This document shows positions 1 to 8,817 of a stretch of 64,000 bases of DNA, in pieces. Location: the NCBI RefSeq assembly GCF_002216795.1, contig NZ_CP022316.1, positions 558,001-622,000 on the forward strand, read 5' to 3'. How positions within the stretch are numbered: the stretch's first letter is position 1; every line of letters begins with the position of its first letter. Origin of the DNA: Brachybacterium avium (GTDB lineage Bacteria > Actinomycetota > Actinomycetes > Actinomycetales > Dermabacteraceae). The notes beneath the pieces were generated by a model, which had not been told where the DNA came from, searched no databases, and was given only the letters and a program-made list of their open reading frames with translations. A program made the position numbers and the translations under genes.

Positions 1-61
1 GGCTCGCGCTCATGGCAGGATGACAGGTGTCCGTGAGTCACCCGACCCCAGGAGCTTCCTC

Positions 62-1231
62 ATGGCCGACTCCACCACCGCGAAGGGCGATGACGCCCCG
101 TCGCTGGACGGCACCACCTTGAAGTACATGGCCAAGCGCGTGCTCAGCGAGTTCATGCGGGACGGCGGCACGGACCAGGCCGCGAAACTCACCTACTTCA
201 TGGTGCTCTCGATCGCCCCCACCCTGCTGGCCCTGTTCTCCCTGGCCACCTTGCTGCTGTCCGGGATCAAGGACCAGATCGCTGAGCTGATCAAGGACGC
301 CATCTCCTCCGGGGCGGGCGGCAGCGGGATGGAGGTCGGCGGCGCCGTCGACTCCACGCTCGATTCCCTGCTCGGCTCCGCGACCGGCGGCACCGTCGCG
401 CTGATCATCGGCATCGCGACCGCGCTGTGGTCCGCCTCGGCGTACATCAAGGCCTACGGGCGGGCCGCGAACCATATCTACGAGGTGCGCGAGGGCCGCG
501 GTCCGGTCAAGATGAACGGCACCATGCTGCTCCTCACGATCGCGATGATCCTCGGCATCCTGCTGGTGATGGTCTCGGTGCTGCTGAGCGAGTCGATCGT
601 GGAGGGCCTGCTGGGCCCGATCGCCTCCACCATCGGCGCGGAGGGCGTGCTGGCCTTCCTGACGGATTCGTTCCTGCCGATCTGGGCGTGGGTGAAATGG
701 CCGGTGATCCTGGTGATCGCCTTCGCCCTGATCTCGCTGCTGTACTGGGGCGCGCCCAACGTCAAGAAGCCCTTCCGCTTCATCTCCCCCGGCGGGGTGT
801 TCGCGATCCTCGGCATCGGGGTCGCCGCGGTCGCGCTGTCGATCTACATGAGCACCGTCGCCAGCTACTCCAGCTACGGCGCGATCGGCGGCATCATGGC
901 GGTGCTGTTCGCCCTGTGGATCATCAACATCGTGATCATCATGGGCGCCGAGGTCGACGCCGAGTACGAGCGCGCCCGCGAGCTCGCCGCGGGCAAGCCC
1001 GCCGAGGACTCCCTGGCGCTGCCCCTGCGAGATGCCAGCGGCGCGGAGAAGGCGGAGGCCAAGCGCGAGAAGATCGTCGACGAGGGTCGGGACATCCGCC
1101 TGCAGAACCTGCATCACGATTCCGATGCCTACACGGGTGAGGACGCCCGGCTCACCCCCCGCTACGGTGTGCCCACGGTCGACCCGGACTCCGACGCCAC
1201 GGACCCCGGCACGTCCCCGAAGGACGACTGA
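62..1231 (+). CDS. YihY/BrkB family inner-membrane protein
   Basis: Polytopic membrane protein of the YihY/BrkB family (once called ribonuclease BN); the molecular role of the family is not settled. The 389-residue product has about six hydrophobic segments, roughly at residues 42-67, 110-135, 155-182, 205-232, 240-262 and 272-300. The family hallmark YSSYGAIGGIM precedes the last helix, and a charged cytoplasmic tail of about 80 residues follows. I start at 62 because AGGAG (50-54) sits seven bases upstream; an in-frame ATG at 20 lacks a comparable site. Only one base separates its stop from the next start, so the two genes are probably co-transcribed. Confidence 0.85.
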   Translation: MADSTTAKGDDAPSLDGTTLKYMAKRVLSEFMRDGGTDQAAKLTYFMVLSIAPTLLALFSLATLLLSGIKDQIAELIKDAISSGAGGSGMEVGGAVDSTLDSLLGSATGGTVALIIGIATALWSASAYIKAYGRAANHIYEVREGRGPVKMNGTMLLLTIAMILGILLVMVSVLLSESIVEGLLGPIASTIGAEGVLAFLTDSFLPIWAWVKWPVILVIAFALISLLYWGAPNVKKPFRFISPGGVFAILGIGVAAVALSIYMSTVASYSSYGAIGGIMAVLFALWIINIVIIMGAEVDAEYERARELAAGKPAEDSLALPLRDASGAEKAEAKREKIVDEGRDIRLQNLHHDSDAYTGEDARLTPRYGVPTVDPDSDATDPGTSPKDD

Positions 1232-1232
1232 G

Positions 1233-1979
1233 ATGTGCGGGCGCTTCGCCTTCTACCAGGAGATCGAGCCGCTGGTGGACGATCTCGGCGCCGTGGACCT
1301 CGCCGATCCACATCTGCGCAGCCGCTGGAACATCCCTCCCACCGCACCGATCCATGTGGTCACCGAATCGATCGACCAGGACACCGGTGAGGTGCTGCGG
1401 GCGCTGCGGGTCGCGCGCTGGGGCCTGCTGCCCCCGTTCGCGAAGGAGGCCTCGTTCTCGTCCCGCACCTTCAACGCCCGCCGGGAGACCCTCGCCGAGA
1501 AGCCCAGTTTCCGCGGCAGCCTCGGCCGCTACCGGGCGATCGTCCCGATGGACGGTTACTACGAGTGGGTGCGCGATGGTGCCGGGAAGCGCAAACAGCC
1601 CTTCTTCATCACCCCGGCCGACGGCACCCCGCTGTACATGGCTGCCCTGGTCTCCTGGTGGAAGGGTCCGGGGGTTCACGAGGGCCCTGCCGCGAGCGAG
1701 GACGGCCGCTTCCTGCTGTCTGCCACGATCATCACCCGGCAGGCGACCGGAGATCTCGCCGAGATCCACGACCGCACCCCGGTGATGCTGCGCCGCGACC
1801 AGATCGACCTCTGGCTCGACACCGCCATGGACGACCGCCATGCCGCCCAGGCATGGATCCTCGAGGACTCGCATCTGCTCGAGGACGCGACCCTCGACGT
1901 CCGCGAGGTGGATCCGGCAGTCGGGAAGGTCGGCAACGACGGTCCGCAGCTGCTGGAGCCTCCGCAGACCCTGCTGTGA
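1233..1979 (+). CDS. SOS response-associated peptidase / HMCES-YedK abasic-site crosslinking protein
   Basis: Member of the SRAP (HMCES/YedK) family, which shields abasic sites in single-stranded DNA by forming a thiazolidine crosslink through the cysteine exposed after Met removal. The 248-residue protein starts MCGRF, giving Cys2. The other active-site residues are visible: Asn81 in TFNARRET, Glu111 in GYYEW and His179 in IHDRTP. Length is normal for the family. It begins one base after the membrane-protein gene. No SOS box is evident next to it, so DNA-damage induction cannot be claimed from the sequence. Confidence 0.93.
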   Translation: MCGRFAFYQEIEPLVDDLGAVDLADPHLRSRWNIPPTAPIHVVTESIDQDTGEVLRALRVARWGLLPPFAKEASFSSRTFNARRETLAEKPSFRGSLGRYRAIVPMDGYYEWVRDGAGKRKQPFFITPADGTPLYMAALVSWWKGPGVHEGPAASEDGRFLLSATIITRQATGDLAEIHDRTPVMLRRDQIDLWLDTAMDDRHAAQAWILEDSHLLEDATLDVREVDPAVGKVGNDGPQLLEPPQTLL

Positions 1980-2046
1980 CGCGCACCGCCTCACCCCCGG
2001 ACCGGGATCCGACCGCGGTCTGACGCGCCCGGGACCCTCCCCGCCG

Positions 2047-2052
2047 TACCCT
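2047..2052 (+). promoter_or_regulatory. Candidate leaderless -10 element (TACCCT)
   Basis: TACCCT lies seven bases before the ATG at 2060, which has no convincing Shine-Dalgarno sequence. The spacing matches actinobacterial leaderless promoters, in which transcription starts at the start codon. No clear -35 is seen. Confidence 0.45.
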
Positions 2053-2059
2053 CGGATCC

Positions 2060-3537
2060 ATGACCGACGGCTCCGCACAGCATCCGGACGCGCCCCTGCG
2101 GCGCCTCCGGTCCAGCGACCCGTTCCGCTGGATCATCGAGAACCCCGGCACGGTCGACCTGATCGTCTTCGGGGGCGCCGCGCTGCTGCTGCTCGTCTTT
2201 CCCCCGTCACCGGCGGTGTCGGCTGGTGGACGCTGTTCTCCGTGCCGATGGTCGCCGCCGGGGCTCTGTGCCGAGTGCGGCCGCTGCACGGTGTGCTCGT
2301 CATCGGTGGCCTGGCCGTGCTGCACCTGCTGGTGAACATCCCCGTGGTCCTCGGCGACGTGATGACGTTCTATGCGATGTTCTGCGCCGTCGCCCACGGG
2401 AGGGCCCTCGTGCACGGCCTGGGGGTCGCTGCGGGCATGCTCGGAGTGTTCGCCCAGGCCGCCTTCTGGGCGATCGATGCCCTGCGCTCGCCGTACGGGA
2501 GCCCGCTGGAGGCACTGGTCACCTTCGTCGGCCTGGTGCTCATCGGCACCATCACGATCGTCGCGATCTGGGCGTTGGCCAATCTGCAGCGGGCCCGGCT
2601 GCGACAGCTCGCCCTGACCCGCGATCGGGCCGAGCAGGCGCTGCGGGAGCGGGAGCATCTCACCGCGCTCGCCGTCGCGGACGAGCGCGCTCGCATCGCC
2701 CGTGAGATGCACGACGTGGTCGCGCACTCCCTCTCGGTGATCATCGCCCAGGCCGACGGCGGCCGCTTCGTCGCCGGGCAGAAACCCGAGAAAGCGGCCG
2801 AGGTGCTCGGCACCATCGGCGAGACCGGCCGGGCTGCGCTCGCCGACATGCGCTCCCTGCTGGGGGTGCTCCGGCAGGAGGACGAGACGAGCTTCGGCCC
2901 GCAGCCGGGGCCGGAGATGCTGCCCGAGCTCGTCGAGCGGGTGCGTTCCACGGGCCTGCAGATCGAGCTCGAGATCGACGGCTCCCTGGCCGATCTCCCC
3001 CAGGCGCTCGGGGTCTCGCTGTTCCGCCTCGTCCAGGAGGCCCTGACCAATGTGCTCAAGCATGCCGGCCCGGGAACAGCCGCCGTGGTGCGGGTCCATC
3101 GCGATCGGCAGCAGCTCACGATCGAGGTGATCGACGACGGGCAGGGCACGGATCCCGACTCCGACGGGCAGGGTCACGGCCTGACCGGTATGCGCGAGAG
3201 GATGTCGGTGTTCGGTGGGAGCCTGCAGGCGGGCCCGCTGCCCTCTCGTGGGTATCGGGTTCGCGCCACCGTGCCGCTCGAGGGCATCGGCGGAGGCGAG
3301 CGCCCCGATGCCGAGAGCAGCGCCCGAGACCGGCATCGTCAGGATCCGTACCCAGATCGTGCCGGAGACGGTACAGATCCTGATCATGCCGCACTGCAGG
3401 CGGGAGGGCTGACGGCCCGTGCACCCTCGGCCCCTTCGCCTCCCGCCCCACCACCCCGCGCACAGACCTCACCCGGACCAGGAGACCCCGATGACCGAGC
3501 CCCTCGACCGCCCGCTGCGCATCGCCCTGGTCGATGA
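2060..3537 (+). pseudogene. DesK/NarX-type sensor histidine kinase, frameshifted in this sequence
   Basis: Sensor kinase with several N-terminal membrane helices, a dimerisation/phosphoacceptor HisKA_3 domain (EMHDVVAHSLS, His about residue 218 of the restored protein) and a HATPase_c domain with LVQEALTNVLKHA, DDGQGTD and GHGLTGMRER motifs. The start frame (from 2060, ...ALLLLVF) ends at 2335; the body continues in the frame one base back from about 2206 (PVTGGVGWWTLF). Adding one C to the C5 run at 2201-2205 joins them into a 492-residue kinase. After the ATPase domain there is an unusual Pro/Arg-rich tail of about 75 residues that overlaps the regulator start by 47 bases. Likely partner is the NarL-type regulator at 3491 and the ABC transporter behind it. 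Either a sequencing error or a real inactivation. Confidence 0.85.
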
Positions 3538-4180
3538 CCAACCGCTGGTCCGAGCCGGCTTCGCAATGGTCATCGACTCCCAGGACGACATGCAGGTCGT
3601 CGCCCAGGCCTCCGACGGCGCCGCCGCCGTGGACGAGCTGCGCGCCCGCACGGCGGACGTCGTGCTGATGGACGTGCGCATGCCCCGCAAGGACGGGATC
3701 GAGGCGACCGCGGAGATCCTCGCTCAGGCGCCAGCGGGCAGGGCCCCGAAGATCATCGTGCTGACCACGTTCGACCTGGACGAGTACGTGGTCTCCGCGA
3801 TCCGTGCCGGGGCCAGCGGCTTCCTGCTCAAGGACGCCCAGCCCGAGGACCTGCTCGGCGCCATCCGCACCGTGCATCGCGGAGACGCGGTGATCGCCCC
3901 GTCGGCCACCCGGCGGCTGCTCGAGCGGGTGGTGCAGGCCCCCGAGCCGGCCGAGCAGGACACCACGGTCCTCGCCGCCCTCACCGATCGCGAGCGGGAG
4001 GTGCTCACGCTGATGGGCCGCGGCTTCTCCAACCAGGAGATCGGGGCAGAGCTGTTCGTCGCCGAGGCGACGGTGAAGACGCACGTGGGGCGGGTGCTCG
4101 CGAAGCTCGGCGCCCGGGACCGGGTCCAGGCCGTGATCATCGCGTTCGAGACCGGCCTGGTCGCTCCGGGCTCCCGCTGA
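3491..4180 (+). CDS. NarL/LuxR-family response regulator
   Basis: 229-residue response regulator: receiver domain at residues 9-125 with the acidic pair DD (15-16), phosphoacceptor Asp61 in VVLMDVRMP and the conserved Lys in GFLLKDA. The C-terminal LuxR-type helix-turn-helix at about 160-220 begins LTDREREVLTLM and contains the recognition helix EATVKTHVGRVLAKL. It follows its cognate kinase with overlap, and the next genes encode an ABC transporter, so control of that transporter is the natural inference (common for such quartets in Gram-positives). The start at 3491 gives the canonical receiver N-terminus; longer in-frame extensions upstream are low-complexity kinase-tail sequence. Confidence 0.93.
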   Translation: MTEPLDRPLRIALVDDQPLVRAGFAMVIDSQDDMQVVAQASDGAAAVDELRARTADVVLMDVRMPRKDGIEATAEILAQAPAGRAPKIIVLTTFDLDEYVVSAIRAGASGFLLKDAQPEDLLGAIRTVHRGDAVIAPSATRRLLERVVQAPEPAEQDTTVLAALTDREREVLTLMGRGFSNQEIGAELFVAEATVKTHVGRVLAKLGARDRVQAVIIAFETGLVAPGSR

Positions 4181-4344
4181 CCGGTCCGCAGCGGCGCTGA
4201 ACCCCACGTCAGACCACGGTATGACGCACGCGGACCCGGGACCGGACCCCAGTCCCTCGATGCACGACCACAGGGGGACGCCTCCCTGGTGGAACCCACG
4301 GGAGCATGGCAGATGACAGCACACCCTCACGTGAAGGATTCCCG

Positions 4345-5082
4345 ATGACCACCGCACCCCTGGCCGCTCCCCCGACCTCCGAGGGCGACCGCGCAGCCGC
4401 CCTCGTCGCCCGGGACGTGACCCGCCGCTACGGCACCGGCGCCGGCACCGTCACCGCACTCGATGCCGTGGACCTGGACATCGCCAGAGGCGCCTTCACC
4501 GCGATCATGGGCCCCTCCGGCTCCGGGAAGTCCACGCTCCTGCACGTGCTGGCCGGCCTGGACACGGTCGACAGCGGGTCGATCGTGCTGGAGGGCACCG
4601 AGATCACCGGCCTGGGCGATGACGCTCTGACCAGGCTCCGCCGCGAACGGATCGGCTTCGTCTTCCAGTCCTTCAACCTGCTGCCGATGCTGAGCGCCGA
4701 GCAGAACATCCTGCTGCCCCTCGAGCTCGCCGGCTCCCGGGTGGACCGCGCCTGGCTGGATACCCTCACCTCCGCCTTCGGCATCGCCGACCGGCTCACC
4801 CACCTGCCCTCCCAGCTCTCCGGCGGCCAGATCCAGCGCGTGGCCATCGCCCGCGCACTGGTGACCTCCCCGGCGGTCGTCTTCGCCGACGAACCCACCG
4901 GAAACCTCGATTCCCACAGCACCGAGGAGGTGCTGGAGTTCCTGCGGCTCTCCGTCGACGAGTTCGGCCAGACCGTCGTCATGGTCACCCATGAACGGGA
5001 TGCCGCCGAGCGCGCCGACCGGATCGTCTCCCTGGCCGACGGGCGCGTGGCGAGCGACGAGAACCTGCGAGGGCAGCGCTGA
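4345..5082 (+). CDS. ABC transporter ATP-binding protein (LolD/MacB type)
   Basis: 245-residue ATPase subunit of a MacB/LolD-class (MacB-like mechanotransmission) ABC system. Walker A GPSGSGKS is at residues 56-63, the Q-loop is in FVFQSFNLLP, the signature reads LSGGQIQRVAIARAL (I instead of the usual Q after LSGGQ), Walker B is VVFADEPTGNLD and the H-loop is VMVTHERDAA. GAAGGA ends six bases before the ATG at 4345, preferred over an ATG at 4306. The stop overlaps the permease start (TGATG). A 164-base gap separates it from the regulator gene and may hold its own regulated promoter. Confidence 0.93.
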   Translation: MTTAPLAAPPTSEGDRAAALVARDVTRRYGTGAGTVTALDAVDLDIARGAFTAIMGPSGSGKSTLLHVLAGLDTVDSGSIVLEGTEITGLGDDALTRLRRERIGFVFQSFNLLPMLSAEQNILLPLELAGSRVDRAWLDTLTSAFGIADRLTHLPSQLSGGQIQRVAIARALVTSPAVVFADEPTGNLDSHSTEEVLEFLRLSVDEFGQTVVMVTHERDAAERADRIVSLADGRVASDENLRGQR

Positions 5083-7586
5083 TGGCCCGTCTCTCCGTCA
5101 AGCTCACTCCCCTGCGGCGGCATCTTGCGGCCGTCCTCACCATCGCTCTGTCCTGCGCCTTCGTCGCCGTGATGCTGCTGGCCGGGAACCTCGTCCAGAC
5201 CTCGCTGCGCTCCGACGCCGCCCAACAGTATGACGGCGCCGATCTCGAGATCACCCGCGAGCTGACCGAGGACGAGTGGGCATCGCACAGCCCCCTGCCC
5301 GCCCCGCAGATCGAGGGCGCCGACGCGGTCTGGCCCGAGCCCAGCACCTATCTCGCCCTCGGCTCGCAGGAGGCGGAGGCGTTCCTCCGGGTCACCATGC
5401 AGCCCCCGGGCCGAGCGCCGGATCTCGTCGAGGGCGCTCCTGCCGCCGACGGCTCCGAGGTCGTCCTGGATCAGAGCGCTGCGGACTCCCTCGACGTGGG
5501 CCTCGGGGACTCCGTCACCCTCCCCGCCGACTTCTCGCCCGATGGGAAGGAGCATCCCCTGACCGTGGTCGGCATCGCCCCCGCCCCTGAGGGAGCCGTC
5601 TTCGGTGCGACGCCCCGACTGCTGGTGGGCGACGCGAACGTGGAGGCGCTGCTGGGCCCGGCGGCCGGCACCCTCACCGACACCTGGTTCGCCTCCGTCC
5701 CCGAGGGCACCGACCCCGCCGCGATCGCCGCGCGCGTGGACGGCGCGGACGAGCTGTCCGTGCGCACCACCGAGGCGGCCGAGCAGGAGGCGGCCGAGAG
5801 CATGATGCAGGGATTCGCCGCGCTCGGCCTGGTGCTCGCCGTCTTCGTGGTGATCGCGCTTTTCACCAGCGCTGTGGTCATCGCCAACACTTTCGGGGTG
5901 ACCATCGCCCAGCGCACCCGTTCGCTCGCCCTGCTGCGCACCCTGGGCGCCAGCCGCTCCCAGGTGCGGGGCGTGGTGCTGCGCGAATCCCTCGGTGTCG
6001 GGCTGCTCGGTGCGGTGCTCGGCGTGCTCGGCGGTCACCTGCTGGTGCAGGCGGCTCTGGCCGCGGCCGCCGGCATCGGATGGCTCGAGGGCGTGATGGT
6101 GGTGCCGCTCAGCGTCCTGACAGTCCTGGTGCCGGTGCTGGCCGGTGTGCTGATCACACTGCTGGCGAGCCTGGCACCGATGCGTGCGGCGACCCGGGTG
6201 GCTCCGCTGCAGGCGCTGCGCCCGGCTCCTCCGGCCCGACGTCGCGGCCTCGGCGTGCGGGGCGTGCTCGGACTGGTCGCCATCGTGCTCGGCATCGCCG
6301 CGCTCACGGGGGGCACGGCCCTGGCACGGTCCGGCTATGCGGCGCCCGGGGTCCTCGCGGCGATGCTCGGCGGCGTGATCAGCTTCACCGGCGTCCTGCT
6401 GATCCTGGTGGTGCTCACGCGCCCGCTGTCCGCGCTGGCCTCGCGGGTCGTCGGCCGCATCGGCGGGCTGCCCGCCCGTATCGCCGGCGCGAACGTGGCC
6501 CGCAACCCGCGCCGCAGCGCCGCCACCATCTCAGCCCTGCTGATCGGGACCACCCTGATGACGATGATGGCGGTCGGCGCCCGCACCGCCGAGGCGACCC
6601 TCACCTCCGAGCTGGACTCCCGACGCCCCATCGACCTGGTGATCAGCACCGGAGAGATGCCGCAGGACGCGCCCGAGCAGATCGCCGCGATCGCCGGCAT
6701 GGACTCGGCCCACGCCTCCGCCCGCGGAGACCTCGACGTGGGGGTGCCCGAGCCGATGACCCTGTACGCCGTCACCCCGGAGACGCTCCGGGAGACCTCG
6801 CACCGCCCCGAGATGGCCGAGCAGCTCGACGACGGGACGGTGCTGCTCGGCCAGGAGCGCGCCGAGCGCTTCGGACTGGAGGACGGCCAGGTGCTCGAGC
6901 TCCAGGGGGCCGACGGCTCTCTGCACGAGCTGCGGGTCCAGGTCGACGCGAACCTGCAGATGTCGATGGTCACCCCTGCCACGCTCGAGGGGCTCCTGGG
7001 AGCGCAGACCAGTCCCGTGGTGCTCGCGGACTTCGCGGACCGCGGCAGCGAGGCCCGCGAAGGCGTCGACCTCCGCGAGATCATGGACGCGGTCAGCGAG
7101 GTCACCGCCGGCAGCGGCTACTCCGAGGTGTCTGTGGTCGCCGGCGGCGCCGAGCGGGAGTCCTACGGGCAGATCCTCGCCATCCTGCTGGGCATCACGG
7201 TGGCGCTCCTGGCGGTCGCCGTGCTGGTGGCGCTGGTCGGTGTGGCCAACACGCTCAGTCTGGGCGTGGTCGAACGGACCGGCGAGAACGCCCTGCTGCG
7301 GGCGCTGGGCACCACCCGTCGGCAGATGCGGGCGATGCTCGGCTGGGAAGGGATCCTGCTGGCCCTGGTCGGTGCGGTGCTGGGCCTCGCCCTCGGCAGC
7401 CTGTACGGAGTGCTCGGGATCAACGCCCTGCTGGGCTCGACATTCCCCGTCTCGATCACGGTCCCGTGGGTCCAGCTGGGTCTGGTGCTGGTGCTCGCGG
7501 TGCTGGCCGGCGCGCTGGCCTCGGTGCTGCCGGGACGCACGGCCGCGCGCACCGCACCCGCCGCGGCCCTGGCCGACGCCGAGTGA
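5082..7586 (+). CDS. FtsX-like permease of the preceding ABC transporter
   Basis: 834-residue permease with the duplicated FtsX/MacB architecture. An N-terminal helix (about 17-38) is followed by a large periplasm-equivalent domain, then a first FtsX block of three helices (about 244-367). Two middle helices (about 390-443), a second extracytoplasmic domain and a final FtsX block (about 703-820) follow. Characteristic cytoplasmic loops RTRSLALLRTLGASRSQV and RTGENALLRALGTTRRQM mark the two FtsX repeats. Translationally coupled to the ATPase by a TGATG overlap. Substrate unknown; relatives export antimicrobial peptides or act in peptide sensing/envelope remodelling. Confidence 0.93.
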   Translation: MARLSVKLTPLRRHLAAVLTIALSCAFVAVMLLAGNLVQTSLRSDAAQQYDGADLEITRELTEDEWASHSPLPAPQIEGADAVWPEPSTYLALGSQEAEAFLRVTMQPPGRAPDLVEGAPAADGSEVVLDQSAADSLDVGLGDSVTLPADFSPDGKEHPLTVVGIAPAPEGAVFGATPRLLVGDANVEALLGPAAGTLTDTWFASVPEGTDPAAIAARVDGADELSVRTTEAAEQEAAESMMQGFAALGLVLAVFVVIALFTSAVVIANTFGVTIAQRTRSLALLRTLGASRSQVRGVVLRESLGVGLLGAVLGVLGGHLLVQAALAAAAGIGWLEGVMVVPLSVLTVLVPVLAGVLITLLASLAPMRAATRVAPLQALRPAPPARRRGLGVRGVLGLVAIVLGIAALTGGTALARSGYAAPGVLAAMLGGVISFTGVLLILVVLTRPLSALASRVVGRIGGLPARIAGANVARNPRRSAATISALLIGTTLMTMMAVGARTAEATLTSELDSRRPIDLVISTGEMPQDAPEQIAAIAGMDSAHASARGDLDVGVPEPMTLYAVTPETLRETSHRPEMAEQLDDGTVLLGQERAERFGLEDGQVLELQGADGSLHELRVQVDANLQMSMVTPATLEGLLGAQTSPVVLADFADRGSEAREGVDLREIMDAVSEVTAGSGYSEVSVVAGGAERESYGQILAILLGITVALLAVAVLVALVGVANTLSLGVVERTGENALLRALGTTRRQMRAMLGWEGILLALVGAVLGLALGSLYGVLGINALLGSTFPVSITVPWVQLGLVLVLAVLAGALASVLPGRTAARTAPAAALADAE

Positions 7587-7652
7587 CGTCCCTGCGGTCC
7601 TTCCCGCCGCTGCGGCGCAGCCTGCCGGGATCAGCTCGGCCGGGATGACGAC

Positions 7653-7686
7653 GGGCCCCGCACCGGAGATCCTCGGTGCGGGGCCC
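7653..7686. terminator. Bidirectional intrinsic terminator
   Basis: Perfect 13-base inverted repeat GGGCCCCGCACCG / CGGTGCGGGGCCC with an 8-base loop, placed between the convergent permease gene and the small membrane-protein gene. No long T tract follows, as is usual in high-GC actinobacteria. Confidence 0.8.
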
Positions 7687-7713
7687 ATCGCGCGGGCGGC
7701 GAGGCCGGGAGGC

Positions 7714-8136
7714 TCAGTCCCGTCCGCCCGGCATCGGCGTGGAGCGCACCAGTCGGGTCAGCAGCACGAACAGCGCTACGGCGAGCAGCAGCGCGAGCGC
7801 TCCCTGCCAGTACAGCGCACCGCGCAGCAGGCTCGCCCCGATCAGCGCCTGGAACAGCTGCCAGGTGATCCCGAAGCCGAGCCCGAAGCGCCCCTTCGCC
7901 AGGATCGAGCGCGCTGCCACCCCGAGGCCCAGGGCGAACAGGAGCAGGAACGCTCCCAGCCCCAGCCCGAACCGTGCATTCAAGAACCCGCCGGAGACCC
8001 CGACGAAGCAGTAGGTGGCCGTAGCGGCGAGCAGGAGAGCCTCGGCGGCGAGCAGAGCGGCGACCACGGGGCGGCTGCGCAGGCTCGGATCCTCAGCATC
8101 ATCGGGGCGCACGGAGGGACGGGCATCGGAGGGCAT
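7714..8136 (-). CDS. Small integral membrane protein, actinobacterial hypothetical
   Basis: 140-residue protein with about four hydrophobic segments after a charged 22-residue N-terminus (start MPSDARPSVRPDDAEDPS). Segments read approximately VVAALLAAEALLLAATAT, FGLGLGAFLLLFALGLGV, ITWQLFQALIGASLL and GALALLLAVALFVLLTRLV. No catalytic motif is visible and I assign no function. A TACAGT element six bases upstream of the start suggests leaderless transcription, which also argues for this start rather than longer in-frame extensions. It converges on the ABC permease across a strong terminator. Confidence 0.8.
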   Translation of the reverse strand: MPSDARPSVRPDDAEDPSLRSRPVVAALLAAEALLLAATATYCFVGVSGGFLNARFGLGLGAFLLLFALGLGVAARSILAKGRFGLGFGITWQLFQALIGASLLRGALYWQGALALLLAVALFVLLTRLVRSTPMPGGRD

Positions 8137-8142
8137 GGTGGA

Positions 8143-8148
8143 ACTGTA
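8143..8148 (-). promoter_or_regulatory. Candidate leaderless -10 element (TACAGT)
   Basis: Minus-strand TACAGT followed by six bases (TCCACC) and the ATG at 8136, the geometry of a leaderless actinobacterial promoter. Confidence 0.45.
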
Positions 8149-8303
8149 GCGGCACGGGAGGCTCCCGACCGAGGCACCGCCTTCGCGCGGGTGAGAAGCA
8201 CTTTCCCCGTCAGGACGCAACGCCTTCGTGCCCGGCATCACGACGCTGACGGGCCCGACCCGGCAGGTGTGGGAAGTGCCACCAGGCTTGGCCACGCAGG
8301 CCC

Positions 8304-8332
8304 TTGTCGCCGCCGCGACCGCCCCAGAGAAT
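8304..8332 (+). promoter_or_regulatory. Candidate whiB1 promoter
   Basis: TTGTCG, a 17-base spacer and GAGAAT form the best -35/-10 pair upstream of whiB1, implying a leader of roughly 150 bases. The -10 lacks the initial T, so support is weak. Confidence 0.25.
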
Positions 8333-8490
8333 GGATGACGGCTCGCCTCGTCGGCGGACACCGCAGAGATCTCATGCTCTCGGTGCCGCGACATCGAGCC
8401 GGAGACCCGAGAACGCCCCCAGTGGGAGCGACCCTCGCCGCGTCGCGCCCCACGGGGCGAGGCGTGGCGTCCTGGAGAGAGAGAGTGACG

Positions 8491-8739
8491 ATGGACTGGC
8501 GCCACCGTGCCGAGTGCCTCAACCATGATCCCGAGCTGTTCTTCCCGATCGGGAACACCGGACCGGCGATCACGCAGATCCAGGAGGCGAAAGCGGTGTG
8601 CCAGAAGTGCGACGTCATGACCGCGTGCCTCAAGTTCGCCCTCGAGAGCGGGCAGGATTCCGGAGTCTGGGGCGGCCTGTCCGAGGATGAGCGCCGCTCC
8701 CTCAAGCGCCGCAACGCGCGCGCCCGTCGCGCCGGCTGA
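8491..8739 (+). CDS. whiB1: WhiB1-type iron-sulfur transcriptional regulator
   Basis: 82-residue Wbl protein. The four [4Fe-4S] ligands are Cys9, Cys37, Cys40 and Cys46, followed by the sigma-contact turn GVWGG and the basic C-terminus LKRRNARARR that binds DNA. The N-terminus MDWRHRAEC and the phrase LESGQDSGVWGGLSEDERR match the WhiB1 group, whose members sense nitric oxide and act with the primary sigma factor. Divergently arranged with other genes but facing pdtaS, as in mycobacteria. ATG 8491 gives the canonical WhiB1 N-terminus; a GTG at 8485 is an alternative close to the GGAGAGAG purine tract. Confidence 0.95.
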   Translation: MDWRHRAECLNHDPELFFPIGNTGPAITQIQEAKAVCQKCDVMTACLKFALESGQDSGVWGGLSEDERRSLKRRNARARRAG

Positions 8740-8780
8740 CTCTCTGCCTGCGGCGACGCGTGCTGCCCTCGCGCCGCCGC

Positions 8781-8817
8781 AGCCCCTCGTCGGGCCCCCG
8801 CACCGCGCGGAGGGGCT
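8781..8817. terminator. Candidate terminator between whiB1 and pdtaS
   Basis: Inverted repeat AGCCCCTC / GAGGGGCT with a 21-base GC-rich loop in the gap between convergent whiB1 and pdtaS; the right arm touches the pdtaS stop codon. Confidence 0.5.

Larger units (their letters stand above)
8137..8490. other. 354-base intergenic region between divergent membrane-protein gene and whiB1
   Basis: No coding potential I would accept. It holds the leaderless -10 for the minus-strand gene, an inverted repeat CCCGTCAG (8206-8213) / CTGACGGG (8246-8253) with a 32-base spacer, and a candidate whiB1 promoter at 8304-8332. The rest is GC-rich sequence without recognisable sites. Confidence 0.6.
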
